38,285 bases of DNA from CAZDIO01 sp964505555 (lineage in GTDB: Bacteria > Bdellovibrionota_C > UBA2361 > SZUA-149 > CAZDIO01), in NCBI GenBank assembly GCA_964505555.1, contig CAZDIO010000063.1, positions 1-38,285 on the forward strand, written 5' to 3'. Position 1 is the stretch's first letter. Every line of letters starts with the position of its first letter. Shown piece by piece: positions 8,432 to 16,160 of this stretch. The notes beneath the pieces are model-generated. The model ran no database searches. It had not been told where the DNA came from and worked only from the letters and a program-made list of their open reading frames with translations. A program made the position numbers and the translations under genes.

Positions 8432-9808
8432 ATGTCGGTGTCCTCTTCCAACCTTGAGGTAGATAACTACGCCTCTCAAGCTTTACAATATCTCTCTGAA
8501 AAAAAGTTTTCGGAACTACGGACCCTTCTTGAATCCCTCCACCCAGTTGAGCTCGTTTCTGTCATTAATGCTGTTTCTGAAGAGTTACAGCCAGAGTTAA
8601 TTCATCAAGTAACGGGCCTTGATCAGATCGCCGGGCTTATCTCCTACGCAAGCGAGGCCCTGAAACAACAAACTCTTGAGCTTCTTGATGATAGTCGGAT
8701 TGCGGCGGTAGTGCGGCGACTCGAAGTTGATGATGCTGCAGATATTATGAAGATCCTTCCCCGCCGTAAGCAGGTCAGTATTCTTAAACGCCTCTCCCCG
8801 CAAAAGGTAAAAGAGATTACCACCCTTCTTTCCTACGATGAAGAAACAGCGGGGGGAATTATGACCACGCTCTTTCTCTCCCTCCCCGGAGATCTCGTGG
8901 CGGAAGAAGCACTCCGTCAGCTGCGCACAAAACTTCAAGTGGGTGAGATAAACCCAGATGTGAATATCTCTTACATTTATATTACCAGCACCAGTGGTGA
9001 ACTCCTTGGGGTATGTTCACTGCGTGAGCTTCTTATTGCAAGACCAGACAATATGCTTTCCTCAATAATGTCTACTCCGGTAATGAGCGTTTCTCCAGAA
9101 GACGATCAAGAGAAGGTAGCAAAGTTGATTGCTGACTATGATTTTGCTGCCCTTCCGGTGGTGACAGAAGAGGATCGAAAGCTCTTAGGGATAGTTACCG
9201 TTGATGATGTGCTTGATGTCATTGAGGATGAGCGCACCGAAGATCTGTTAAAACTTGCCGGAACCGTTGATGAAGATATCGTTAGCACCTCCATTCCAAC
9301 AGCGATTCGCAGCCGTCTTCCCTGGCTTCTTGCCAGTTGGCTCGGTGGCGTGGGAGGAGCGCTCCTTTTAGGGGGATATTCTGAAACACTTACCCATGTG
9401 GTAACCCTTGCTTTTTTTATGCCTGTCGTTTTTGGAATGGCAGGCAATGTCGGCTCACAATCATCAACGATTACGGTATGTGCACTTGCCACAGGAACGA
9501 TTAATCATCAGGGCACTCTTCGGCGCTTACGCCGAGAGGCGTTTACGGGGATGCTTCTTGGGGTGATCTTTGGCGTATTATTGGGAAGTGTTTCTTACGC
9601 ACTCCATGGTGAGCCAAAATTAAGTTTTGTCGTTTCCTTTTCTATCTTCATCACGATGACCTGCGCGGCATCGTTTGGCTCGATGCTGCCAATGATCATT
9701 CGCTTCTTGGGGTTTGACCCCACCGTCGCTTCAGGGCCGTTTGTGACTACGGCGACGGATATTTTAAGTATTTTGATTTATTTTACGGTGGCTTCGATTT
9801 TACTTTAA
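8432..9808 (+). CDS. mgtE: Magnesium transporter MgtE
   Basis: Inner-membrane Mg2+ channel gated by cytoplasmic Mg2+. From the ATG at 8432, which has AAGGA about 8 nt upstream, the protein is 458 aa, the usual MgtE length. An upstream in-frame extension to 8297 is unlike the family and is dropped. The superhelical N domain covers about 1-130, two CBS domains about 130-250 (IMSTPVMSVSPEDD ... LLGIVTVDDVLDVIEDE), and five membrane helices from about 285 to the end. The conserved pore Asp lies in the final helix region (TTATDILSILIYF). A short direct-repeat leader precedes it; recO follows. Confidence 0.95.
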   Translation: MSVSSSNLEVDNYASQALQYLSEKKFSELRTLLESLHPVELVSVINAVSEELQPELIHQVTGLDQIAGLISYASEALKQQTLELLDDSRIAAVVRRLEVDDAADIMKILPRRKQVSILKRLSPQKVKEITTLLSYDEETAGGIMTTLFLSLPGDLVAEEALRQLRTKLQVGEINPDVNISYIYITSTSGELLGVCSLRELLIARPDNMLSSIMSTPVMSVSPEDDQEKVAKLIADYDFAALPVVTEEDRKLLGIVTVDDVLDVIEDERTEDLLKLAGTVDEDIVSTSIPTAIRSRLPWLLASWLGGVGGALLLGGYSETLTHVVTLAFFMPVVFGMAGNVGSQSSTITVCALATGTINHQGTLRRLRREAFTGMLLGVIFGVLLGSVSYALHGEPKLSFVVSFSIFITMTCAASFGSMLPMIIRFLGFDPTVASGPFVTTATDILSILIYFTVASILL

Positions 9809-9813
9809 TTATT

Positions 9814-9894
9814 TTATATACCGCAGAAGACACAGAGGAACGCAGAGGAAGAGATTTATTAATCTCTCCTCTGTGTCCCCTCTGTGTTATATAA
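9814..9894. repeat. Imperfect palindrome built of CACAGAGG words
   Basis: Between mgtE and recO. The left arm has CACAGAGGAACGCAGAGG, the right arm CCTCTGTGTCCCCTCTGTG, and both arms end outward in TATATA. The arms are pairs of a roughly 10-nt CACAGAGG-like word. It shares this word with the 12430-12541 inverted repeat, so both may belong to one dispersed family. It could also terminate mgtE transcription, though no T-run follows. Confidence 0.6.
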
Positions 9895-9936
9895 AAACAG
9901 CGCTTCATCTTTTTCATAAAACAGAACTTCACCCTC

Positions 9937-10575
9937 ATGGAAAAACACCTAAAAGAACGAGCGATTATCCTTCGCACCCAGGAGGTAAAGGAATCCGATC
10001 TGATCGTTACCCTCCTTACTGAGAGCCATGGCAAGATCTCAGCAATCGCCAAAGGAGCACGAAAAAGTAAACGTCGTTTTATGGGAGGTCTTGAGGTATT
10101 TGATTGCGCTACGTTTGAGCTTCAAAATCCAAAAGACAAGAAACATCTTTATTATCTAAACTCCATTTCAAACCGCGAATCCTGGCTTGGTCTAAGAAAT
10201 GATTTTCAAAATTTCTCCCTTGCTGCTTTTTGCATCGAGGTCACAAACTCCTTTGCCCAAGAAGATGACCCGGAGTCATCGCACCTATTCTCCCCCCTCC
10301 TTCAAGCACTCCGCTTACTAAACGACCATAAAACCAAAACGGTATCCTATGTGCCCTGCATCGTTTTTTCACTCCATCTGATAAAGCTCTCCGGTTTTGA
10401 CATCCTCCACGACACACGTGAGATCGCCAAAGAGATGCGCTCCTGGTGGAGCACCCTTCTTCAAGGTTCCATACCCCCCGTCTCAAAAGAGCTTGAGCGG
10501 GGAAGCTTTTACTTTCTTGTTGATCATCTGCAGCAGATTATTGGGAAGAGATTTCAGACGGTGGCAAATCTTTGA
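9937..10575 (+). CDS. recO: DNA repair protein RecO
   Basis: Loads RecA on SSB-coated DNA in the RecFOR recombination pathway. 212 aa. The N-terminal OB fold has the family signature ERAIILRTQEVKESDLIVTLLTESHGKISAIAKGARKSKRRFMG, here split over residues 7-50. The C-terminal helical domain is shorter than in many RecO proteins and lacks the zinc-binding four-cysteine cluster. E. coli RecO also lacks it, so this is a variant and not necessarily damage. It follows mgtE at about 130 nt and converges on the sigma-factor gene. Confidence 0.9.
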   Translation: MEKHLKERAIILRTQEVKESDLIVTLLTESHGKISAIAKGARKSKRRFMGGLEVFDCATFELQNPKDKKHLYYLNSISNRESWLGLRNDFQNFSLAAFCIEVTNSFAQEDDPESSHLFSPLLQALRLLNDHKTKTVSYVPCIVFSLHLIKLSGFDILHDTREIAKEMRSWWSTLLQGSIPPVSKELERGSFYFLVDHLQQIIGKRFQTVANL

Positions 10576-10647
10576 ACACCGCACTATCGAACAATTACGA
10601 AGAGAGCCCTGCAAAAAACATATTTTGAGTTGATCCTTATTTTCCCA

Positions 10648-10682
10648 ACCGGGTCGCCCTCCTCGCGAAGAGACGACCCGGT
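10648..10682. terminator. Strong hairpin between convergent recO and the sigma gene
   Basis: ACCGGGTCG and CGACCCGGT form a perfect 9-bp stem, with possible further pairing in the loop. It lies between the 3' ends of two convergent genes, where a bidirectional terminator is expected. There is no clean T-run on either side, so termination may be inefficient or need a factor. Confidence 0.6.
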
Positions 10683-10703
10683 ATCTGCTTTCTTGATTCC
10701 TGA

Positions 10704-11684
10704 TCACCGACCCTGATAGACCCAACGAGCATCGATCTGGCTTTTGAATACTGCTCGCAAGGCTGGAACGATAACCCTATGAACGTATTGACTCACTCGA
10801 GAGCCATCACAACCAACCGCTTGTCCAATTTGAGGTTGGGTCAGCCCTTCACCCCAATAGAGCATAACGATGAGTCGGTGATGTGGCTGTGGAAATATCG
10901 CAAATACTCGTTCCCTTACGAAACGTGCATCTATGAGTTCCTCAGCCGTGGACCCATGATACTCCACCTTCTCACTCAAGCCGCGCATCTCCCCCGATCG
11001 AAGATAATGCAAATTTGGCAGGTTCAACCCTTCGGCCAATTCGGCAATATGTTTCGGGAGGGAATCAAATCCGTTCTTTTGGACATAACGATCCAATTCG
11101 GGAATCATATGGAGAACTTGGATGATCTCCAGGAAAGATCCGTGCAAGAGGATCTCCCGCAGGAAGTTATAAAAGTTCTCTCTTCCATGAGGACCATACT
11201 CGCACGAGGCGTGCCAACACGCTTCGTACCGGTCTAACTTTTTCTCGTTTTCACGGGGCGAGCGAGCAACAAGATCTTCGTGTCGCAAAAAGTCGATCAT
11301 CTGGCCACGAATTCGCCTCCAGGCGTGACTTTTGAATTTCGTCTTTTTCGACTTATCAAAAGAATTTGTCGCTTGAAGTAGGCCGATCAATCCTTCCGAC
11401 ACTAAATCATCTCGCTGGATCTTGTTGTCGCTACAACGAGGAAGTGACTTCCATAATCTCTTCGCGATGATTTCGATAAACGGCCAACATTTCCTGACGA
11501 TTCGATCTTGTAGCACCGAGAGCGTTAGCGCCGGATGCACCATCGTTCTGAAGAGACTTTCATAGGCATGACGTACTCGAACTAGACGCTCTTCTTCGTC
11601 TATCGCTAACAACTTTTTTTTACTCTGTTCTTGTTGATGCGGCAATACTTCTGCAACACCTGGCGCAGCTAACAAAACAGTCAT
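10704..11684 (-). CDS. Sigma-70 family alternative sigma factor, FliA/SigF-like
   Basis: 326 aa. Region 2 spans about 85-150 (DDLVSEGLIGLLQATNSFD, then FKSHAWRRIRGQMIDFLR), in the style of FliA/WhiG sigma factors. Region 4 is near the C-terminus (LTQPQIGQAVGCDGSRVSQYVH), a helix-turn-helix for -35 recognition. The stretch between them is about 110 residues, longer than usual for FliA, and only partly resembles region 3. There is no flagellar gene nearby, so the regulon cannot be guessed. AAGGAGG lies 6 nt before the ATG, and a long folded leader precedes it. The subgroup is uncertain; that it is a sigma factor is not. Confidence 0.88.
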   Translation of the reverse strand: MTVLLAAPGVAEVLPHQQEQSKKKLLAIDEEERLVRVRHAYESLFRTMVHPALTLSVLQDRIVRKCWPFIEIIAKRLWKSLPRCSDNKIQRDDLVSEGLIGLLQATNSFDKSKKTKFKSHAWRRIRGQMIDFLRHEDLVARSPRENEKKLDRYEACWHASCEYGPHGRENFYNFLREILLHGSFLEIIQVLHMIPELDRYVQKNGFDSLPKHIAELAEGLNLPNLHYLRSGEMRGLSEKVEYHGSTAEELIDARFVRERVFAIFPQPHHRLIVMLYWGEGLTQPQIGQAVGCDGSRVSQYVHRVIVPALRAVFKSQIDARWVYQGR

Positions 11685-11694
11685 GTTGATCCTC

Positions 11695-11821
11695 CTTGAT
11701 TTTCAAGAAAAGGGAAAAACCTGGTGATGGGATTAGCCATCAAACGCAAGATGCCGTTCTTGCGTGAAACCTAACGCAGGTCTCCCTCTTTTCTAAACCG
11801 AGAAAGTTCGGTTCAGAGAAG
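11695..11821 (-). ncRNA. Structured 5' leader of the sigma-factor gene (riboswitch-like)
   Basis: In transcript order: a 14-bp stem with one mismatch (11821-11788, loop ACUUUC). Then a closing stem ACCUG/CAGGU (11781-11777 with 11723-11719), extendable by AGGGA/UCCCU (11787-11783 with 11715-11711). It encloses the hairpin ACGCAAGA/UCUUGCGU (11765-11744) and the hairpin UGAUGG/CCAUCA (11742-11725). The junction GUUAG could pair with CUAAU in the last hairpin loop. Finally CUUGA-AAA-UCAAG (11707-11695) takes in the first bases of the AAGGAGG ribosome site. No known riboswitch consensus was recognised. Confidence 0.5.
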
Positions 11822-11907
11822 GGAAACACCAATAAACATCATCTCCCCTACGACATTTATGAAAGAACGTAAGCAGTAGAACATAACGTCCTATTTTTGA
11901 ACGAATT

Positions 11908-11913
11908 TGTCAA
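11908..11913 (-). promoter_or_regulatory. Consensus -35 box upstream of the sigma-factor leader
   Basis: TTGACA lies just after the fmdB stop codon, about 225 nt upstream of the sigma-factor ATG. No good -10 box sits at 16-18 nt; the nearest TATGTT-like match is spaced too far. The sigma gene therefore may have its own start site, giving a transcript that contains the whole folded leader. Confidence 0.35.
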
Positions 11914-11919
11914 GAATAA

Positions 11920-12276
11920 CTAATCATCTTTACCTGAGGAGGGGCTTGTCTTTTCCGTAGATGAGGAAGTAGTCCCGCTCGAAGCGTCCTTCTTCGTATC
12001 ACCTTGATTTGTCCCGGTTTTTTTCTCCCCCTCTCCCCCAGAAGAATCTGACTTTTCAGCAGAACTTGCAGAAGCCCCGTTAGAAGAAGAGGGCGAAGAG
12101 GAAGATGCATAATCGGTCTTATACCAACCTCCCCCCTTCAAATGAAACGGCGCGGCAGAAAGAAGTCGCTTTACAGGACCAGCACAGGTTGGACATTTTT
12201 CAAGTGCAGCTTCGCTCATCTTTTGAACGATTTCAAACACTCCGCACTTATCACAAGAATACTCATACGTTGGCAT
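11920..12276 (-). CDS. FmdB-family zinc-ribbon protein
   Basis: 118 aa. The first 45 residues are a zinc ribbon, MPTYEYSCDKCG then CPTC (Cys8, Cys11, Cys28, Cys31), the FmdB/CxxC_CxxC_SSSS family pattern. The signature AAPFHLKGGGWYKTDY follows. The rest is low complexity (Ser, then Lys/Gly/Thr) and probably disordered. The family is named after a putative regulator of formamidase genes, but its function is not settled. It lies between yggT and the sigma factor on the same strand. Confidence 0.88.
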   Translation of the reverse strand: MPTYEYSCDKCGVFEIVQKMSEAALEKCPTCAGPVKRLLSAAPFHLKGGGWYKTDYASSSSPSSSNGASASSAEKSDSSGGEGEKKTGTNQGDTKKDASSGTTSSSTEKTSPSSGKDD

Positions 12277-12429
12277 AAACTACCCTCTCGACGCCATAAG
12301 ACTTGAAAACTGAAAATAACTAACCATCACCACTTTCTTGGTCAAGTCACCCTCGCGCAGACTTTGTGAATGCACAGCTTCGGATGCTTATACGAAGGAT
12401 GTTAAACTAAGCAGGACTCCCTTTTTATA

Positions 12430-12541
12430 AACACAGAGTTTCACGGAGTTCCACAGAGTTAAAATAATCAGCTAAAATAATCAATCCTACTTTCTTGCTA
12501 TTTCTTTCTTAACTCTGTGGAACTCCGTGAAACTCTGTGTT
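12430..12541. repeat. Perfect 31-bp inverted repeat with a 50-nt loop
   Basis: The arms are 12430-12460 and 12511-12541 and are exact reverse complements. Each arm is a run of three 10-nt words of type CAC(A/G)GAGTT(T/C). It occupies most of the 362-nt gap between fmdB and yggT; I see no gene in that gap. The words resemble those in the 9814-9894 palindrome. It may be a dispersed element or act as an mRNA-end structure. Confidence 0.85.
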
Positions 12542-12638
12542 CAATAATCTTTATCTTAATATCCCTCGACGCCTACACATTATAGGATACCTAATAACCT
12601 GCCAATAGAATTCAAGAAATTTCCCAAAAATCTCTGCA

Positions 12639-12956
12639 TTATGGCGCAGAACTTGCCGCCTGGAGGGCCAGTTGTCCGTAGTGGTTAATAGAAGCAACAA
12701 GAAACGCTTGAAGAAAATAAAGAAAGAGTAAGACAATTACAATCGACAGATCAAAAATCCCGATCGGCGGAACCCTCTTTCGAATAAGCGCAAGCACGGG
12801 CTCAGTAGCGCTGTAGAGAAACTGCACAATCATATTTGAGGGATCTGGATTCACCCAAGAAAGAATAAAGCGAATGATAAATAGAAAATAGAAGAGGTTA
12901 AGAATTCCTCCAAGAAGTCCACTGAGTGCAATAAGAAAATGTCCAAGTAAGATCAT
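12639..12956 (-). CDS. yggT: YggT-family integral membrane protein
   Basis: 105 aa with two hydrophobic halves, each with an amphipathic loop. The typical YggT core is seen: FIIRFILSWVNPDPSNMIVQFLY, then TEPVLALIRKRVPPIGIFDLSIVIVLLFLYFLQ (given here in two pieces, about residues 27-50 and 51-85). The family is linked to osmotic tolerance and, in some bacteria and plastids, to division or membrane-complex assembly. The gene order yggS-proC-yggT is conserved across many Gram-negative bacteria and supports the call. It starts 7 nt after proC ends. Confidence 0.92.
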   Translation of the reverse strand: MILLGHFLIALSGLLGGILNLFYFLFIIRFILSWVNPDPSNMIVQFLYSATEPVLALIRKRVPPIGIFDLSIVIVLLFLYFLQAFLVASINHYGQLALQAASSAP

Positions 12957-12963
12957 CGCTTCC

Positions 12964-13797
12964 TTAATTTCCTTTTCTTATCTGAGATGCTCTTTCCACA
13001 CTGGCTTGAACTGTCGCCATAAGTATCTCTTTCATTCCTCGCTCTTTTAATACCTGAAGTCCAGCGACTGTCGTTCCTCCAGGTGAGGCTACCATCTCAA
13101 TGAGCTCTTGAGGATCTTTTCCTAACGCTTTTAAAAGTGCTGCTCCCCCAAGAGCCGTTTCAATACTCAAACGCATCGCCTTCTCCCGAGACAACCCCAT
13201 CTTCACTCCCCCCTCCGCCATCGCCTCTATAACACTAAAAATAAAAGCTGGCCCACTTGCAGAAAGTCCGGTCACAATATCAAGATCTTCTTCCTTATCA
13301 ACAATTAACGTCTCTCCCAAGGCAGAAAATATCTCCGTAGCGATACTCTTTCCTTGAGGAGATCGAGTAAAGATACCTGTCATCCCCTGCCCAATAAGGG
13401 AACAGATGTTTGGCATCACCCGCACGATCTCTTCCTTTTTTCCAAGCACCCCCTCCATGGAAGCAACAGATATCCCAGCCGCAACAGAGATCAATATTTT
13501 TGAACCCTGGAGGTCGCCCTTGATTTCAGAAAGGACAGAAAGGATATCTTTTGGCTTTACTGAAAGAATCACCGTCGAAGCTTTCGAGGCTGCATCTCGA
13601 GCACTCTGCGCAGCTGCTACCCCAGGCTTTTGAAGAAGGGGGTAAATTTTCTCCTGGTTTCGATCATAGACAAGAATATTTAGAGAGATACTTTGAAGCT
13701 TCTCCCGGACTGCTTCAACTAAAACACTCCCCAACCTTCCGCACCCGATAACCGCAAGCGGAGAACTAAACAATACCTGATCCGTTTTCTCTTCCAT
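12964..13797 (-). CDS. proC: Pyrroline-5-carboxylate reductase
   Basis: Last step of proline synthesis: NAD(P)H reduction of 1-pyrroline-5-carboxylate. An ATG at 13797 gives 277-278 aa, the usual length; an in-frame extension to 13899 would overlap yggS and is rejected. The Rossmann motif is PLAVIGCGRLGSVLVEAV. The helical dimerisation domain holds the family signature SPGGTTVAGLQVLKERGMK near the C-terminus. The mid-protein motif VRVMPNICSLIGQGMT is also typical. It follows yggS directly, the common arrangement. Confidence 0.96.
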   Translation of the reverse strand: MEEKTDQVLFSSPLAVIGCGRLGSVLVEAVREKLQSISLNILVYDRNQEKIYPLLQKPGVAAAQSARDAASKASTVILSVKPKDILSVLSEIKGDLQGSKILISVAAGISVASMEGVLGKKEEIVRVMPNICSLIGQGMTGIFTRSPQGKSIATEIFSALGETLIVDKEEDLDIVTGLSASGPAFIFSVIEAMAEGGVKMGLSREKAMRLSIETALGGAALLKALGKDPQELIEMVASPGGTTVAGLQVLKERGMKEILMATVQASVERASQIRKGN

Positions 13798-13831
13798 CTG
13801 CGCTCTTACTTTTTCTTCTCGCTTTGCTTCT

Positions 13832-14575
13832 TTACTGACTGCTCTCTCGCTCACCAAAGATCGCCGTTCCCACCCGCACAATCGTTGCTCCTTCTTCAAT
13901 CGCTAACTCAAAATCGTTACTCATCCCCATCGAAATCTCAGGAAGCTGATACCCAAGCTTTTTTTCAAGCTCATCTCTTAAATTAAGCATTAACGAAAAT
14001 TCCCGGCGACGAATATTTTCTGACGCGTCTGTGGGGAAAAAACTTCCAATACTCATTAACCCTTCGACCATTATTCCCGGCAATAAAAGCATCTCCCCCA
14101 ACAACGCTTCTGCGTCCTCAGGAAAAACTCCAGATTTTGACTCCTCGCCAGAGATGTTTACCTGAAGAAGCACTCGCTGCACGAGGTTTTTCTCCCCTGC
14201 TATTTTGGAGATACTCTGTGCCAGCTCCAATCGATCCACACTCTGAATTCTCTTAAATACGCCAACAGCATCTCTGACTTTATTTCGTTGCAAATGGCCG
14301 ATCAGATCAAAAACGATCCCCGTATTCTCTTTCCCCTGCGTAAGAACTTCTAACTTTTTTCCCCCCTCTTTGACATAGTTCTCTCCAAAGTAGGAGTGTC
14401 CCCCCGCAACCACCTGAGCAATCTGCTCAACGGGGATCGTTTTTGTCACCACCAAAAGCGAGACAAGTTCTCGTGCCCGACCACTTTTAATACACGTCGC
14501 ATCAATGCGTCTTTTTATCTCCTGAAGATTCTTCATTACCGAAGTTTCTGAAGGATTCGGATCGAGCTTCCTCAT
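13832..14575 (-). CDS. yggS: PLP homeostasis protein YggS/PROSC
   Basis: Cytosolic single-domain fold-type III PLP-binding protein that buffers pyridoxal phosphate and affects amino-acid pools. 247 aa. The PLP lysine lies in LLVVTKTIPVEQI (about residues 41-53). FGENYVKEGGKK and FDLIGHLQRNKVRDAV are strong family motifs. SMGMSNDFELAIEEGATIVRVGTAIFG at the C-terminus is the phosphate-binding signature. It begins 3 nt after the maf stop and precedes proC. Confidence 0.96.
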   Translation of the reverse strand: MRKLDPNPSETSVMKNLQEIKRRIDATCIKSGRARELVSLLVVTKTIPVEQIAQVVAGGHSYFGENYVKEGGKKLEVLTQGKENTGIVFDLIGHLQRNKVRDAVGVFKRIQSVDRLELAQSISKIAGEKNLVQRVLLQVNISGEESKSGVFPEDAEALLGEMLLLPGIMVEGLMSIGSFFPTDASENIRRREFSLMLNLRDELEKKLGYQLPEISMGMSNDFELAIEEGATIVRVGTAIFGERESSQ

Positions 14576-14578
14576 CTC

Positions 14579-15232
14579 TTAATCCCGCGCTTTTTGCTCA
14601 AAACAGCTTCTTAATTGCTCAACCACTTGAGAAAGCGGCAACCCAACTACATTCGTATACGATCCCGTAATCTCTGAAACAAACGAAGCTCCCCCACCTT
14701 GGATTGCGTACGCTCCCGCCTTATCCATCGGTTCACCTGATGAAACATAGGCAGCGATTTCTTTAGTAGAAAGTATGCGAAAACTCACTGTCGTTTTAAT
14801 TACTTGAGAGGCAAAGTAATTGTCACGTAGTGAATAGATTACAAATCCAGTAAGCACGATATGAGTTTTTCCAGAAAGCTCCTCTAGCATTTTTATTGCA
14901 TCGCTTTCATTTTCAGGTTTTCCAAAGATCTTTCCACCTTGGAGAGAGATCGTCTCCGGGCGTTTGTACTTAGTAGGAGTAGATGCTGCAGGGAGCACCA
15001 CTTCCGTATCTGCAGCAAGAATATAGGCGTCTGGGTATTTTTTTGCTACGGCTCTTCCTTTCTCTTCTGCAATTCGAACGACGTAATGTTCTGGATCTTC
15101 TCCCGGGAGGATCTTTTCTTCGATATCTGAAACAGAGATCTCAAATGATAGTCCCGCACTCTCTAAAAGCTCCTTTCTTCGTGGTGAGCGAGAGGCAAGA
15201 ATTAAAGATCTTTCTATCTTCATATAGAGCAC
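14579..15232 (-). CDS. maf: Maf family nucleoside-triphosphate pyrophosphatase
   Basis: Hydrolyses non-canonical or modified NTPs to monophosphates. 217 aa, slightly longer than usual. The opening motif SLILASRSPRRKELLESAGL is the Maf signature. The catalytic Asp region is AADTEVVLP, and EPMDKAGAYAIQGGGA is the conserved C-terminal motif. A short insert (residues about 78-95) separates the active-site segments. The start may be the internal ATG three codons later (MKIERS). It opens the maf-yggS-proC-yggT run. Confidence 0.93.
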   Translation of the reverse strand: MLYMKIERSLILASRSPRRKELLESAGLSFEISVSDIEEKILPGEDPEHYVVRIAEEKGRAVAKKYPDAYILAADTEVVLPAASTPTKYKRPETISLQGGKIFGKPENESDAIKMLEELSGKTHIVLTGFVIYSLRDNYFASQVIKTTVSFRILSTKEIAAYVSSGEPMDKAGAYAIQGGGASFVSEITGSYTNVVGLPLSQVVEQLRSCFEQKARD

Positions 15233-15328
15233 ACTCTAAGTCAGAAATATGGGTTCTTAATCAAGTTCTTAACAAAACTTTATGTTATTCTAAATTGCCC
15301 AAGCATTCAGGGACATAGCTATATTAGT

Positions 15329-15349
15329 GATATGGGCATATCGTGATAT
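15329..15349. promoter_or_regulatory. Overlapping GATAT/ATATC palindromes between divergent maf and TPR genes
   Basis: GATAT-GGGC-ATATC-GT-GATAT forms two overlapping inverted repeats in the 211-nt divergent intergenic region. It has the size of a small operator. No regulator is identified. Confidence 0.25.
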
Positions 15350-15443
15350 TGAAAGATAATAAAGTTGAATATTTTTGTAATGAATGATAACAACCGTTTC
15401 ATAAGCGTATAGCTTTTCACTCTGAACTTACTTCTGAGTTTGT

Positions 15444-16091
15444 ATGACACAAAAAATTCCCGACAAAGCACCGAGCCCCCCCCAAAAAGAAGTTGGCGAT
15501 CCTCTCAAGCATGCAGATGACCTTTTCTTCATGGGCTACCAACTTGATAAGGAGGGAGACTCAAAAAAAGCTGACATAGTTTATACAGAAGCGATTGAAT
15601 TCCTTGAGCTTCTTCATTCTCAAGAGAAAGAAAACTTAAGCTCTCAAGCCCTTGCACGTTTTGCGCTTGAACATGGAAGACGTCTTCTTCACCTGAATCG
15701 AATTGAACAAGCTCACTGCGCCTTTCAAGAAGCGGTTCGACATTACGATTCTATTTTAAAAAATAATATCTCCAGCAAGCTAGTTGCCCAGCTGGCGCTC
15801 GGTCTAAGATTGTTAGGAAGATGCCGTTACAAACTAGGCGATTTCAAGCGAGCCCTTGATTCTTACGGACAAGCAATCGCCGTATACCGAACATTACTTC
15901 TTGTCTCCTATTCTCAAAAAGAAAAACGCCTCCATCAAAAGCACTTAGGAATTGCCCTTCTCGGATATGCACGGGTGCTCGAGCGAACAAACCAAGCCTC
16001 TCTTGCTAAGGCCTATCTTAGCGCAGCAAAAGAGCTCCTAGAGGCCGCGGTGGTATCAAACGTAAGTTTTACTTCATGTAGAGACGAGTAG
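15444..16091 (+). CDS. TPR-containing cytoplasmic protein of unknown function
   Basis: 215 aa. There is no signal peptide or membrane segment. Helix pairs in TPR spacing run through about 25-60 (ADDLFFMGYQLDKEGDSKKADIVYTEAIEF, here shown as a guide), 75-110, 112-150 and 160-200. The best match to the TPR consensus is LGRCRYKLGDFKRALDSYGQAIAVY. It is an orphan, divergent from maf and convergent with rodA. It is probably a protein-interaction adaptor; partners are unknown. Confidence 0.7.
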   Translation: MTQKIPDKAPSPPQKEVGDPLKHADDLFFMGYQLDKEGDSKKADIVYTEAIEFLELLHSQEKENLSSQALARFALEHGRRLLHLNRIEQAHCAFQEAVRHYDSILKNNISSKLVAQLALGLRLLGRCRYKLGDFKRALDSYGQAIAVYRTLLLVSYSQKEKRLHQKHLGIALLGYARVLERTNQASLAKAYLSAAKELLEAAVVSNVSFTSCRDE

Positions 16092-16160
16092 CTGCGTAAT
16101 AATCTTTTATCCAATCCTTTATCTGTATCCCAACCCCGATTCGTTCACTTATTCCTCCCC

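Noticed and set aside
11695..11821. c-di-GMP (GEMM), preQ1 or fluoride riboswitch in the sigma leader
   Set aside because: None of the conserved core strings I know for these classes is found.
12551..12736. Minus-strand ORF over the yggT 3' end
   Set aside because: It overlaps yggT in another frame and reads as a hydrophobic shadow of it.
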